Counted from the first letter of the stretch, positions 8,703 through 16,881 are shown. The stretch: DNA of 64,000 nucleotides from WQXF01 sp031553615 (GCA_031553615.1 JAVBLJ010000062.1:1-64000); one strand, 5' to 3'. Notes: a model not told the origin generated them from the letters alone. Made by a program: numbers and translations.

Positions 8703-9118
8703 TTCTTCGCCTCTTTGGCGCGCTCGCGCTGAATGCTGCCCAAGATTCCGTTGACAAACGAGCCGGATTCCTCGCCCGAAAAGAGCCGGGTCAACTCCAC
8801 GGCTTCGTTGATGGCTACTGCGTCAGGCACATCGCTGCGGAAGGCCATCTCGTAGCTGGAAACCCGCAGGATAGCCAGATCGACGCGAGCCATGCGCGCA
8901 ATGGTCCAATCGCGCGAGAAGGCTGTAATGTTGCGGTCCAAATCGGTCTGCGTGCGCCACACGCCTTCGACAATATCGTCGACATAGGCGCGGTCATCCG
9001 CGTCCAGCTCCGGGGTAGGGGCAATGAGGTCGGTCAAGGTGCGTTCATCACCTTCGCCGCCCATCATTTTCGCATAGAGCAATTGCATTGCCGCCGCACG
9101 GGCGGTAGATCGAGCCAT
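8699..9118 (-). CDS. nusB: Transcription antitermination factor NusB
   Basis: 139-residue all-helical protein. NusB binds boxA RNA with NusE (S10) and helps rRNA transcription resist Rho-dependent termination. Visible family features are an N-terminal RSTARAAAMQLLYA helix, the arginine-rich RNA face, and the C-terminal DVPDAVAINEAVELTRLFSGEES segment ending in VNGIL. Full length, ATG start with CGGAG upstream. It overlaps the downstream TsaD-like gene by 4 bp, implying translational coupling. Confidence 0.95.
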   Translation of the reverse strand: MARSTARAAAMQLLYAKMMGGEGDERTLTDLIAPTPELDADDRAYVDDIVEGVWRTQTDLDRNITAFSRDWTIARMARVDLAILRVSSYEMAFRSDVPDAVAINEAVELTRLFSGEESGSFVNGILGSIQRERAKEAKK

Positions 9119-9180
9119 TGTTTTTTCTCCGATCGATTGGTGTTGAATTCGTATGGGGTATCAATGGGAAATTCGAGGGA

Positions 9181-9414
9181 TTACTGACGGCCGCGATACA
9201 GGCGATCCGCAATGCGGCGAAGAAAACCGGCCTTGTCTTTCACGCCGCCCAGGAAGCAGCCGAGCAGGCAGCAGCATACCACCAGCAGCGTCTTCCAGAA
9301 GCCGATGACCAACAAAAGCAGCGCCACGATCAGCCCGATGATTGCGAAAAAAACGGTGGCTTGCGGCGTTCCGGGCTCCGATACTTTTTGGATAAACTCG
9401 CGAAAATTGAACAT
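9181..9414 (-). CDS. DUF2273 small membrane protein
   Basis: A 77-residue protein with two closely spaced hydrophobic segments (about 20-40 and 43-57) and a basic C-tail. Small DUF2273 proteins of this kind are regularly encoded beside amaP and asp23 in Gram-positive bacteria and are thought to belong to the same membrane stress complex. The ATG at 9414 has AGGGGAG upstream, and the amaP stop ends only 2 bp before this start. Function is inferred from the family's gene neighbourhood, not from any catalytic motif. Confidence 0.85.
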   Translation of the reverse strand: MFNFREFIQKVSEPGTPQATVFFAIIGLIVALLLLVIGFWKTLLVVCCCLLGCFLGGVKDKAGFLRRIADRLYRGRQ

Positions 9415-9416
9415 GC

Positions 9417-10394
9417 TTACTCCCCTTCCTCCGAGTCACGATGATTTTCGCCTTCGGAAGCCCGATCTTGGCCATAGAGGGCGTCCTGCGCGGGCGCGTT
9501 ATCGTTTTCCTGGGCATCGTCCCAGGCAGGTTCGCCGTTCTCATGCACCGCATGCTCGCCGGGTTCGCGTTCCAGCAACCAATCGGGCATCGGTTCCGGC
9601 GTAAACACGGGGGCAGCATCGGCTTCCTTGCGCAGGTCGACCGGCTTGGTGTCCATCCAGGAGGTATCCTCCACGATCGGGGCGTGTTCCGGCTTCGGCT
9701 CAACCTCAATCACAATGGGCGGCGGCGGTTCTGGAGCCGGGACGGGATCGGGCACCGGATCGAGCAAGGGCTGCGCGGGCAGGCTGCTTTCGGGCAGCTT
9801 GGGCAGGTGCGGCTGCAGCATTTCCGGAATGGCATACGGCGAGTTGGTGCCGGGCACGGGCGGAACCGTCGATTCCACCACCACGCGCACCTCGTCCACA
9901 TCCACGCCGGAGCAGGCTTCTACGTACTGCTTGATCTGCTTCTGCAGCGAGGAGATGGCCAGCGGAATATTGATATCGGATTGCAGCGTCACGCGCAGAT
10001 CGACGCGCACCGTTTCCTCGTTGCTATGGATTGTGGAGGAGACGATGGTGAGTTCCGGGTGTTGTGAGATGCATTTCTGCACCAGGTGCTCCAGCGCCTT
10101 TACGGAAATCTTGAGCGCTCCGTGCTCCGTTTGCTGGATAGCAAAGGTGCTGTAGCGGCCTTTACGGCGCGGAAGCGCAATCCAAAACACCAGCAAGGCA
10201 AACACCGCCAGCAACGCCGCCGCCGCGCTGAAAACGATGCGGACACCCCGGTTGGTGACGACCTGGTTGGCGTTCTCCAATATCAGACTCAGCGGCACAA
10301 AACCCATAACCAAGCCCAACAGCAGCGCGGCAAGGCCCAACAGCAGCAACGTACATAGGATGATTAGCACCCTATCCCAAAAGGCATGTTTCAT
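9417..10394 (-). CDS. amaP: Alkaline shock response membrane anchor protein AmaP, long form
   Basis: AmaP anchors Asp23 at the cytoplasmic membrane. Residues 1-70 hold two transmembrane helices, the second followed by a basic stop (LPRRKGRY). Residues 80-165 are the AmaP domain (TVRVDLRVTL, IPLAISSLQKQIKQYVE, VDVDEVRVVVEST). From ~170 to 325 there is a proline- and acid-rich tail, apparently disordered, including runs such as PVPDPVPAPEPPPP. AmaP is usually under about 200 residues, so this tail is an extension. It is co-transcribed with asp23 and DUF2273. The ATG has AAAAGGAG upstream. Confidence 0.88.
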   Translation of the reverse strand: MKHAFWDRVLIILCTLLLLGLAALLLGLVMGFVPLSLILENANQVVTNRGVRIVFSAAAALLAVFALLVFWIALPRRKGRYSTFAIQQTEHGALKISVKALEHLVQKCISQHPELTIVSSTIHSNEETVRVDLRVTLQSDINIPLAISSLQKQIKQYVEACSGVDVDEVRVVVESTVPPVPGTNSPYAIPEMLQPHLPKLPESSLPAQPLLDPVPDPVPAPEPPPPIVIEVEPKPEHAPIVEDTSWMDTKPVDLRKEADAAPVFTPEPMPDWLLEREPGEHAVHENGEPAWDDAQENDNAPAQDALYGQDRASEGENHRDSEEGE

Positions 10395-10469
10395 GGTGCG
10401 TCCACTCCTTTTTTCAGAGGCGGCTACATGCGTTCGTCGTAGCGCTCACAAGCGATGCGCATGTGCAGC

Positions 10470-10506
10470 AAAAAACACAAAGGCAGAATCCTGCTAGGTT
10501 TCCGCC
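10470..10506 (-). terminator. Possible attenuating terminator after asp23
   Basis: On the minus strand, GGCGGAAACCT and AGGATTCTGCC form an 11-bp stem with two mismatches around a short loop, followed by TTTGTGTTTTTTG. It lies just after the asp23 stop. It may reduce transcription into amaP and the rest of the operon, which would make asp23 the most abundant product. Confidence 0.5.
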
Positions 10507-10520
10507 ATTGTGCTATTCGT

Positions 10521-11345
10521 TTACTCCCTGGGTTGTTCATTGGCGTTCTTAGTAGGACGGCCCCTTTTCCCCTTTTTGCCCCGCTTTTCCGCCGACGCTT
10601 CCGCCGTGGTTTCGAGCTCCCCGGAGCCTTCTTCGAGCTCGGCATCTTCGGCAGTCGGCTGTTCAGCATCCTGCGCGGAAATGCTTTCTTCGCTCCCTAC
10701 GTAGGTCACTTCGCATTGCGCGGCTTCGGCCTCAATATCGGGCTCACTCTCGGCTGACGCTACAGGCTCGGTCTCCGGCTTGTGCTCCTCTTTGGCAGCC
10801 TTGTGCTTGCCGGAGGCCTTCTCTGGCTGGGCACTTCCTTCTTTTAAAGAAGCCGCATCCTTAGAAGTCCCGTCCTTCGGCGCACCTTCCTTAAGGATGC
10901 CTCCGAAGTTCGATCCGCCGCTGTTGTGGGATTGCAAGCGGGCCACTTCCTGGCTCTGCTCCAGTTCCTTGTTTTCCTTTTCGAAACTGACGCCCATCAC
11001 ATGTACGTCGACCTTGATCACGTGAAGACCCGTCATGGTTTCGATGGATTTGCGGATGTTTTCCTGCACGTTGCGGCCCACCGACTGGATCGGCATGCCG
11101 TAATCCACGATCACCGATACATCGACAGCAACTTCCTCGGCCCCCACCTCCACGCGCACGCCGCGGGAGAGGTTCTTCGGCTTGCCGCTAAGCAGTTCGG
11201 AAATCGAAGCCGTGCCTGACATGCTGGCAATGCCCTCCACTTCGGTGGTGGCAACACCAACGATGGTCGATATCACTTCGGTCGCATATGTAATCGTTCC
11301 CTTTTCTTCGAGAGGATCCACATTCATTGGCAAATCCTGGTTCAT
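10521..11345 (-). CDS. asp23: Asp23/Gls24 family envelope stress protein with acidic tail
   Basis: Residues 1-115 form the Asp23 domain: ITYATEVISTIVGVATTEVEG at the start, then VAVDVSVIVDYG and VGRNVQENIRKSIETMTGL, ending in VKVDVHVMGV-type sequence. Residues ~120-274 are low complexity, first Ser/Lys-rich and then strongly acidic, with a closing GKKGKRGR basic patch. Ordinary Asp23 proteins stop near 120-170 residues, so over half of this chain is an added, probably unstructured tail. The ATG at 11345 has AAGGAGG at good spacing. A sigma-A-like promoter lies at 11374-11402. AmaP is the next gene and the likely membrane partner. Confidence 0.9.
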   Translation of the reverse strand: MNQDLPMNVDPLEEKGTITYATEVISTIVGVATTEVEGIASMSGTASISELLSGKPKNLSRGVRVEVGAEEVAVDVSVIVDYGMPIQSVGRNVQENIRKSIETMTGLHVIKVDVHVMGVSFEKENKELEQSQEVARLQSHNSGGSNFGGILKEGAPKDGTSKDAASLKEGSAQPEKASGKHKAAKEEHKPETEPVASAESEPDIEAEAAQCEVTYVGSEESISAQDAEQPTAEDAELEEGSGELETTAEASAEKRGKKGKRGRPTKNANEQPRE

Positions 11346-11373
11346 GTTCAAGCACCTCCTTGGGATATTCTTT

Positions 11374-11402
11374 AGTATACCAGATTCCTGCGTTCTTGAC
11401 AA
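11374..11402 (-). promoter_or_regulatory. Sigma-A-type promoter for the asp23-nusB-dxs operon
   Basis: Minus strand: -35 TTGTCA (11402-11397), 17-bp spacer, -10 TATACT (11379-11374), 28 bp upstream of the asp23 start. It lies in the 67-bp gap after spoIIIAH, so vegetative expression of asp23 and everything downstream can be independent of the sporulation operon. Confidence 0.8.
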
Positions 11403-11412
11403 ATCCTCTGCA

Positions 11413-11979
11413 TCATTTTGTAGGAATGATTTTTACGTTGCGTGCTTCCTCGCTGGTTTCACGCATGGAGAGTTCAAGGATTTGTGTGGCCTCCGCGCTG
11501 GTCAAGGCTTCCCTTTTGATCACCACGGTCACCGCGCCCACGCGCGCCGAAACCAGCACGTCCTCATATCCCTTGGCCTTCAACAAGCCTTCGAGGGCAG
11601 TTTCCTGCTCCATGCTGCGCACCAGTGCCAGCTTTTGGGCACGCGCCTGCTCGGCGGAATCCGAACCCGCGTTGGTGTCGGCGATCATGTCGTCGAGCAT
11701 CTGAATCTCCTGCGCACGGGATGCGCCGCGCTGCTCGCGGTAGGCGGCAAACGAATTGACCGGCGGCGCAGAAGGCGCTTGGGTGGGCTGCACGGTGGGC
11801 GAATTGCCCACGACGCGCACCACCGGCAGCTCGGTTTGCGTGGCGGCGCTTTCCGCGCTCATGCGGTAGTTTGCGTAGCTGGAGATCACCAGCAGCACGA
11901 GGAGCGAAAGCAGAACGCCGGTACGGCGGTTGATCCCCTTTTTGACGCTTTGCTTTACGCTTTCCTTTACGCGATCCAT
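11413..11979 (-). CDS. spoIIIAH: Stage III sporulation protein AH
   Basis: Mother-cell channel protein that binds forespore SpoIIQ across the intermembrane space and forms part of the A-Q channel. 188 residues: a basic N-terminus, one transmembrane helix (about 19-39), a Pro/Thr-rich linker, then a C-terminal EscJ/PrgK-like ring-building domain (about 75-188) with a helix rich in EQARAQKLALVRSMEQE. The ATG at 11979 has AAGGAGG. It is the last gene of the spoIIIA operon, matching the standard gene order. Confidence 0.92.
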   Translation of the reverse strand: MDRVKESVKQSVKKGINRRTGVLLSLLVLLVISSYANYRMSAESAATQTELPVVRVVGNSPTVQPTQAPSAPPVNSFAAYREQRGASRAQEIQMLDDMIADTNAGSDSAEQARAQKLALVRSMEQETALEGLLKAKGYEDVLVSARVGAVTVVIKREALTSAEATQILELSMRETSEEARNVKIIPTK

Positions 11980-12000
11980 GTAAAAACCCTCCTTCTAAAG

Positions 12001-12060
12001 ATAGGATTGCCCGCATTGGGATTGCCCGTCATTGGGATTATCGTCATTGAATTGCCAGTC
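12001..12060. repeat. About 15-bp tandem repeat, four copies
   Basis: Four degenerate units resembling ATTGGGATTGCCCGTC (12001-12014, 12015-12030, 12031-12045, 12046-12060) occupy much of the 125-bp spacer between spoIIIAH and spoIIIAG. Unit length drifts between 14 and 16 bp. Confidence 0.8.
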
Positions 12061-12104
12061 CGTGCGACATGCCTGCCCCTGCTACGATTGGCTTCATGGC
12101 TTCA

Positions 12105-12518
12105 TCACGGCGGCTTTTGCTTGGGTAGCACCTCCACGGCCGAGGCCGGAAGCCCCAATAGTGTCTGCACGGCGCGCGCCAAATCCAGCCGCACCTGTAG
12201 CCGCTCCGCACCCTCGGCCACCACGATGACCCCGCTGGGCTTCTCTCCCGCCTTCTGCGCGGAGACCGTGCCAAAGGCCCCCACCGTCTGCGCCGGTTCC
12301 TCGGCCAGCGTGTGCACGATAACCTCGACGCGACCCGCGCCCTCCACGGCGGATAACACGTGGGCAAGCCGCTTTTCCAAATCGGTGGTGTTGGAGGATT
12401 GCAGGGGAGCTCCCTCCTGCATCAGCACGCTGCCCGCAATTCCCACCACGATCAGCAGCACGATCCACTCCACGTGGCGAATGCTCTTCAGCCTCTGCCA
12501 TAGCGCACGCGCATTCAA
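12105..12518 (-). CDS. spoIIIAG: Stage III sporulation protein AG
   Basis: Ring-forming component of the sporulation feeding-tube channel. About 137 residues from the chosen start: a basic N-terminus, a transmembrane helix (about 17-33, VEWIVLLIVVGIAGSV), and a C-terminal ring-building domain containing LEKRLAHVLSAVEGAGRVEVIVHTL-type sequence. I chose TTG at 12518 because GGAAGGGGAAGAGG lies just upstream. The longer ATG-initiated frame would translate a 13-bp tandem repeat into cysteine/histidine-rich sequence with no family counterpart. Start confidence is moderate. Confidence 0.88.
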   Translation of the reverse strand: MNARALWQRLKSIRHVEWIVLLIVVGIAGSVLMQEGAPLQSSNTTDLEKRLAHVLSAVEGAGRVEVIVHTLAEEPAQTVGAFGTVSAQKAGEKPSGVIVVAEGAERLQVRLDLARAVQTLLGLPASAVEVLPKQKPP

Positions 12519-12538
12519 CTGGCCTCTTCCCCTTCCTT

Positions 12539-12603
12539 TTGTATGCACCGTTTGTACGCACCGTTTGCATGCACTGTTCGCATGCACCGTTTGCATGCAC
12601 CGT
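12539..12603. repeat. 13-bp tandem repeat, five copies
   Basis: Five contiguous units of TTGCATGCACCGT (12539-12551, 12552-12564, 12565-12577, 12578-12590, 12591-12603), each 1-3 bases from consensus. They sit in the spoIIIAF-spoIIIAG spacer. Each unit contains the palindrome GCATGC or a variant, so the transcript could form alternative small hairpins directly upstream of the spoIIIAG ribosome site. Confidence 0.92.
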
Positions 12604-12657
12604 TCAGATGAACATCGTGTATTGCACCGCTTTTCGTATACGCCTACCCGTTCCCGC

Positions 12658-13191
12658 TCAGTGGCCCGAAGTGTTCTGTATCCATACCGACTGTTCTGGC
12701 AGCCCGAGCATGGAGGCCATGCCTTCGCGAAGGGAGGATGCGTCGGTCTGCGCCGCCATTTCGGTCGCCGGACCCAGGCGCGCGCCTGCCGAAACGCTGG
12801 GCTCTTGCTCGCGCAGGATCACGGCGGACACTCGACCTTCGTTATCCCATGCGATGGAAGCCACTGGATCGCGCATGCCTAGCGCCCGCGCCTTTTGCAG
12901 CACGATCTGCTCGGCCTGCCGTTGGTAGGCGGCCCGTGCCGCATCCGTGCCCTCTTGCGCGGGCAGCACGCTCATCTCCCCCACGAGCTGTGTCCATTCC
13001 TGCGCCTGAATATCTGGAGCCCCGCGCCCCAGCAGGACGAACACCTGTGACACCATGATATGAAGCACGAGCATGCCGCATGCCAACCGCACATACTTGC
13101 GCATTTCGCCGGAGGGCATCAGCAAATCGGCCAGCGCGGCCACCATCACCAGCGCACACAGCGTACGGATAAAACTGAACAACGGTTGCAC
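12658..13191 (-). CDS. spoIIIAF: Stage III sporulation protein AF
   Basis: Polytopic component of the SpoIIIA complex. 177 residues with two N-terminal transmembrane helices (about 5-25 and 35-55, the second containing GMLVLHIMVSQVFVLL) followed by a soluble domain of about 110 residues. The GTG at 13191 has GGGGAGG at 6-nt spacing and removes a long in-frame extension that would overlap spoIIIAE out of frame. Position between AE and AG matches the conserved order. Confidence 0.88.
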   Translation of the reverse strand: MQPLFSFIRTLCALVMVAALADLLMPSGEMRKYVRLACGMLVLHIMVSQVFVLLGRGAPDIQAQEWTQLVGEMSVLPAQEGTDAARAAYQRQAEQIVLQKARALGMRDPVASIAWDNEGRVSAVILREQEPSVSAGARLGPATEMAAQTDASSLREGMASMLGLPEQSVWIQNTSGH

Positions 13192-13247
13192 GCCGCACCT
13201 CCCCGTTTGGCTTTGCGTAGCGTATACACTGTTGGCGCAGTTCTGCG

Positions 13248-14444
13248 TCATCGCAGCATGACCGTAAGGTTCCCCACCGCCAACAGTTGCGCCACCAGCA
13301 GGAAGAACATCGCACCCACGCAGAGCAGCGTGATGCCCACCAACACCAGCATGTTGGAAAAATCGGAGATGCAGGCAACCAAGTTCGCATCGGCCACCGG
13401 CTCCAGCACCGCCGCACAAAGCCGGTACACCAGCACTGTGGCCAGCAGCTTCATGAGCGGCGCTGTCAGCGAGAGGGCCAGCGCCAGCATCCCGGTAATG
13501 CCCAACGCATTTTTGACCAGCAGCGAACTGCCCACCAGCGCATCTACGGTATCGGCGAACATGCCGCCCACCACGGGCACGAAGTTGTCGATGGCGTACT
13601 TTGCGGTGCGTATGGTAACGCCATCCACCACCGCGGACCCCACACCCTGCACCGCCATGACGCCGATGAATACCGTGAAGCAAATGCCCAATGTCCAGCT
13701 GGCGGCGGTGCGAAGCAGGGCGGCCAGCCGCCCCAGGTGCATGTGTTCCGATAGATGATCGAGCACCGTGACTGCCGAGGAACAGAGCGCCAGGTTGAGC
13801 GTCACGTCGCGCACCAACGTGGTCATGGTGCCGCTTGCGGCGATTACCGCCGGCTGAAGGAAGGCCGAGGAGGCGCTGCCCCCCACCGCAGCCAGCAGCG
13901 TGAGCAGCATGGGAAACAGCGCTTGCATTGCGCGGTAGATGGTGTCCATGGTTTGCCGCGCCTCGCCGATTTGCAGCACCAGGTTGCGCACCATGGGGAT
14001 GCACACCAGCGCGAAGCAGGCATAGTGGCAAATCTGCGCCACGCTATCCGATTCGAAGGCGGCCCGCATGCGCGTGAGGATACTGCTGAGCACGGCGGGC
14101 ACGAGCAGCGCAACCGCCAAGCCGATGTGATCCTGCAAAGCGCGGAGCAGCAACGAGAGCAGCCGGTTGAGCATTGCGCCAGCGTCCACTGCCGCTTGTC
14201 CCCGCGCAAAGCTATCAACCAGCTCGCGGGCGCTCCAGCCGCTCTGCGGCCCCAGCAATTCCTCCATTGAGCGGCTGAGCGAGGAGAAATCGATGCCGCT
14301 GATCACCTTCCCCAGCTGCTCTCCGAGCGTATCGGCCCAGGCCCATGCCGGAGCGCAAATGCCGCCCAGCATCAACGCCAGCACAAGGCAGCGCGCAACG
14401 CACGCCGCATGGGGTTTCCGGCGTGCAGATCGTGTTCGGCTCAT
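13248..14444 (-). CDS. spoIIIAE: Stage III sporulation protein AE
   Basis: Large polytopic protein of the feeding-tube apparatus, about 398 residues. A signal-like segment (about 17-35, VLALMLGGICAPAWA) precedes a soluble loop and then seven or eight transmembrane helices. FVPVVGGMFADTVDALVGSS is a recognisable conserved block near residue 285. The ATG at 14444 overlaps the spoIIIAD stop as ATGA, which indicates coupled translation. Length and order are normal for the family. Confidence 0.93.
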   Translation of the reverse strand: MSRTRSARRKPHAACVARCLVLALMLGGICAPAWAWADTLGEQLGKVISGIDFSSLSRSMEELLGPQSGWSARELVDSFARGQAAVDAGAMLNRLLSLLLRALQDHIGLAVALLVPAVLSSILTRMRAAFESDSVAQICHYACFALVCIPMVRNLVLQIGEARQTMDTIYRAMQALFPMLLTLLAAVGGSASSAFLQPAVIAASGTMTTLVRDVTLNLALCSSAVTVLDHLSEHMHLGRLAALLRTAASWTLGICFTVFIGVMAVQGVGSAVVDGVTIRTAKYAIDNFVPVVGGMFADTVDALVGSSLLVKNALGITGMLALALSLTAPLMKLLATVLVYRLCAAVLEPVADANLVACISDFSNMLVLVGITLLCVGAMFFLLVAQLLAVGNLTVMLR

Positions 14445-14827
14445 CGCAGTATACCGATGATCATCTCGACCAGCGCGGCCACGATGGGTGCGGCCATCGC
14501 CAATATGATCAGCTTGCCGCCCAGCTCCACCTTGGCCGCGATGCTGCCCGCCCCGGCATCCTTGCATATCTGTGCGCCAAACTCGGCCAGGTAGGCCACC
14601 CCGATCACCCGGATCACCGTGGAGAGGTACTCGCCGCTTAGCTGAGATTTTTCCGCCAGATCCCCCATAACCGCCACCACTCCGGAGAGTTTGCCCAGCA
14701 GCGGCAGCGCGATCAAACCGCCCGCCACCAGCGAGACCACCAGCGTCATTTCCGGGCGGATATCGCGCAGCACCAGCACTAGCACCGCGCCCAACACGCC
14801 GATTCCAATGATTTGAAACATTTCCAT
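14441..14827 (-). CDS. spoIIIAD: Stage III sporulation protein AD
   Basis: A 128-residue membrane protein with four predicted helices, homologous to SpoIIIAC but duplicated in length. The start at 14827 is set by GGAGGATATACGG. A longer frame exists upstream but would translate the repeat-containing spacer. Contains LRDIRPEMTLVVSLVAGGL and EFGAQICKDAGAGSIAAKVELGGK, split here for brevity, both typical of the family. Ends in an ATGA overlap with spoIIIAE. Confidence 0.92.
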   Translation of the reverse strand: MEMFQIIGIGVLGAVLVLVLRDIRPEMTLVVSLVAGGLIALPLLGKLSGVVAVMGDLAEKSQLSGEYLSTVIRVIGVAYLAEFGAQICKDAGAGSIAAKVELGGKLIILAMAAPIVAALVEMIIGILR

Positions 14828-14879
14828 CCGTATATCCTCCGGGCCATACACCCTGCAGGCCCCTGCGAGACGCCGTTGT

Positions 14880-14921
14880 ATGGAATCCTTATCGGGATAC
14901 CCTAATTGGGATAGCCTCATC
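14880..14921. repeat. 14-bp degenerate tandem repeat, three copies
   Basis: Three units resembling GGGATACCCTAATT (14880-14893, 14894-14907, 14908-14921) lie between spoIIIAC and spoIIIAD. Identity between units is only moderate, but spacing and position match the other spacer arrays. Confidence 0.6.
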
Positions 14922-14925
14922 AGAA

Positions 14926-15129
14926 TTAATAAAACTGGAAGATGCTGCGCACGCTGTTGAGCAGCTGTGAAATGAGCCCGGTCACCATCACCAGCGCGAT
15001 CACCAACCCCGCCAGCGATACCATCATCGCCATGTCCTCGTGCCCGGTGCGCTTGAGCACCTGTGCGAGCACCGCCGTCAGGATACCGATTCCCGCAACC
15101 TGCAGCAGCAGATCGATGTTCACCCGCAT
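14926..15129 (-). CDS. spoIIIAC: Stage III sporulation protein AC
   Basis: A 67-residue protein with two transmembrane helices (about 6-22 and 33-55), the expected size for SpoIIIAC. Signature elements are IDLLLQVAGIGILTAVL and GHEDMAMMVSLAGLVIAL. The ATG at 15129 follows AAGGTGG. Another ATG six codons upstream is possible; the two starts lie in an 18-bp imperfect duplication (CACCCGCAT) that also duplicates the start-codon context. Confidence 0.92.
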   Translation of the reverse strand: MRVNIDLLLQVAGIGILTAVLAQVLKRTGHEDMAMMVSLAGLVIALVMVTGLISQLLNSVRSIFQFY

Positions 15130-15179
15130 TCCACCTTTCACCCGCATACCGCTTTTCCAGCGTTCAGCCGGCAACCGTG

Positions 15180-15767
15180 CTAGATCAGCAACAGGAACAG
15201 CGCAAGCCCACCCAACAGACCCAGCGTTTGGGCCACGCGTTGCGCATCCACCAACCCCTTCTGCAGGCGCTCTTGCTGCGCCTGCAGTTCCCGCGTTACG
15301 CCCTCTAGCAGCGCTTGCTGCTCGGCGCACGGCGTGCGGCCAAGCTCATCCTGCAGAGGCTTTAGCAGCCGCAAATCCTCTGCCGCGAGGGCTTGCAGCA
15401 CAGGCTGGCTGCCCACAGATATCTCCCATGCTTCGCGCCAAGCCTCGGCGAACCCGCGGCCCGGCTCCTCAGCCAACATCGCACCAATCCGCTGAAAGAA
15501 CTGCGCCCAGGCTCGATCCTCCGCCGAACTCTCCGAAGCAGATTCGCCGTTGGGCAGTTCGCGCAGCACGGTGGCCAGCATCTCCCTGCGCACGCATATG
15601 CCCACGCGTATGGCGTGCACCGCCTGAAGGCCCGCCCTGAGCGCGCGTTGCCGCCGCGCGGCTGCGCCCGAGACCGCGAAGCCCAGCGCGCAACAGCCCA
15701 GCCCCGCCAGCAGCGCCATCATCCACCGCAATGCACTCGCTCCCCCGCCGCTCATCTTGCCCCTCAT
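15180..15767 (-). CDS. spoIIIAB: Stage III sporulation protein AB
   Basis: About 195 residues with an N-terminal transmembrane helix, a helical cytosolic middle (including LGRTPCAEQQALLEGV) and a C-terminal hydrophobic end (LGLLGGLALFLLLI). This is the standard architecture of SpoIIIAB, which resembles the GspF-like platform fold. The ATG at 15767 overlaps spoIIIAA as ATGA. A second ATG at 15755 has a better SD (GAGGGG) and may be the real start. Confidence 0.9.
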   Translation of the reverse strand: MRGKMSGGGASALRWMMALLAGLGCCALGFAVSGAAARRQRALRAGLQAVHAIRVGICVRREMLATVLRELPNGESASESSAEDRAWAQFFQRIGAMLAEEPGRGFAEAWREAWEISVGSQPVLQALAAEDLRLLKPLQDELGRTPCAEQQALLEGVTRELQAQQERLQKGLVDAQRVAQTLGLLGGLALFLLLI

Positions 15768-16672
15768 TCGTGGGGCATCAGCCTGCCCCGTTCATCCCAA
15801 AGCGCGATGATTTTCCCGCCCGCGCCAAGCTGCACAAACTGCGCGAACACCCGACTTTCCAGCAATCGCTGCATCATGGGCCTTTCCAGCAGCGTATCCA
15901 GCGCGCCCGCATGGGCGGTGGCCAGCACCGGCACACCGCACTGCGCCGCTTCGAGCAGCGCATCCGCATCCTCCGCGCGGCCAATCTCATCGACCGCCAG
16001 CCATTGCGGGCACATGGCGCGCAAGAGCATCATCATGCCCACCGCCTTCGGGCAGGCATCCAGCACATCGGTGCGCTTCCCCACCTCTAGCTGCGCCTGA
16101 CCGTGTGCGCACCCCGCGATCTCGGAGCGCTCATCCACCACCCCGACACGTCGTCCATATCCATCCGAAAGCTGGCGCACTGCGTCGCGCAAAAGGGTTG
16201 TCTTGCCCAGCCCGGGCGCGGAGAAGATCAGCGTGCTGCGCGGCACTTGGTTCGCAGGCGTCAGCAGCGGCATGAGCCGATCCGCCGCCCCCGGCACCGC
16301 CCGCGCGATGCGCACGCACAGCGAGCTGATGTCCAGCAGACCGGTCAGCGCGCTCCGCTCCATCACCGCACGACCGCACAGGCCCACGCGATGCCCGCCG
16401 CGCAACGTCAAATATCCCTGGCGCACGTCCTCCTGATGCGCATAGGCCGAGTGCTCCAAGAAGCCCTGCGCCATTTGCTGAATCTCTGCGTGATCCGGAA
16501 TCCAGGCGAGCTCGGGTGCATCCGGCTCACCCGGCGGCAGCACCCACTCCACAGGGCGATCGGCACGCAGGCGAATCTCTCGCAGGGCCTCGCTCTGACG
16601 CATGTCCAGCGCACGCACGGCCAGCCCCAGCGGCGCGGGAAGGTAGGGCAACACATGCGCTCTCCAGGGCAT
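15764..16672 (-). CDS. spoIIIAA: Stage III sporulation protein AA (ATPase)
   Basis: Cytosolic ATPase of the mother-cell SpoIIIA complex, related to secretion ATPases. 302 residues. An N-terminal domain contains LREIRLRADRPVEW and GYLTLRGGHRVGLCG. The Walker A site SAPGLGKTTLLRD is at about 155, the Walker B region QWLAVDEIGRAEDADAL follows, and a sensor ATAHAGALDTLLERP comes next. First gene of the operon. The ATG has CGGAGGGAAAGCG upstream. In B. subtilis the operon is sigma-E dependent; I could not define a convincing sigma-E promoter in the repeat-rich leader. Confidence 0.96.
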   Translation of the reverse strand: MPWRAHVLPYLPAPLGLAVRALDMRQSEALREIRLRADRPVEWVLPPGEPDAPELAWIPDHAEIQQMAQGFLEHSAYAHQEDVRQGYLTLRGGHRVGLCGRAVMERSALTGLLDISSLCVRIARAVPGAADRLMPLLTPANQVPRSTLIFSAPGLGKTTLLRDAVRQLSDGYGRRVGVVDERSEIAGCAHGQAQLEVGKRTDVLDACPKAVGMMMLLRAMCPQWLAVDEIGRAEDADALLEAAQCGVPVLATAHAGALDTLLERPMMQRLLESRVFAQFVQLGAGGKIIALWDERGRLMPHE

Positions 16673-16730
16673 CGCTTTCCCTCCGTTTCGCTGTTCCGGC
16701 TCTCTTTATACGGGTTCCGCTTGTGCCGAT

Positions 16731-16790
16731 CCCAATCACACCGATCTTAATCACTTTGATCTTAATCACTTTGATCTTAATCACATCGAT
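16731..16790. repeat. 15-bp tandem repeat, four copies
   Basis: Units CCCAATCACACCGAT, CTTAATCACTTTGAT (twice, identical) and CTTAATCACATCGAT run head to tail upstream of spoIIIAA, with a partial unit at 16721-16730. They fill the middle of the 209-bp gap between spoIIIAA and the L,D-transpeptidase gene. Nothing else is evident in the rest of that gap. Confidence 0.92.
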
Positions 16791-16881
16791 CCTACCCAAA
16801 CCAAGCGACCCCACACGGCACCCCATCATCAGGGCTCTGCCAACATGCTATGCTCGTCCATCGGCCTCTATGCCAGCAGCA

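Noticed and set aside
12105..12596. Longer ATG-initiated spoIIIAG
   Set aside because: The extra 26 residues only translate the 13-bp repeats; the TTG at 12518 has the ribosome site.
12539..12603. CRISPR-like array
   Set aside because: Units are contiguous with no spacers and are far shorter than CRISPR repeats; no cas genes are present.
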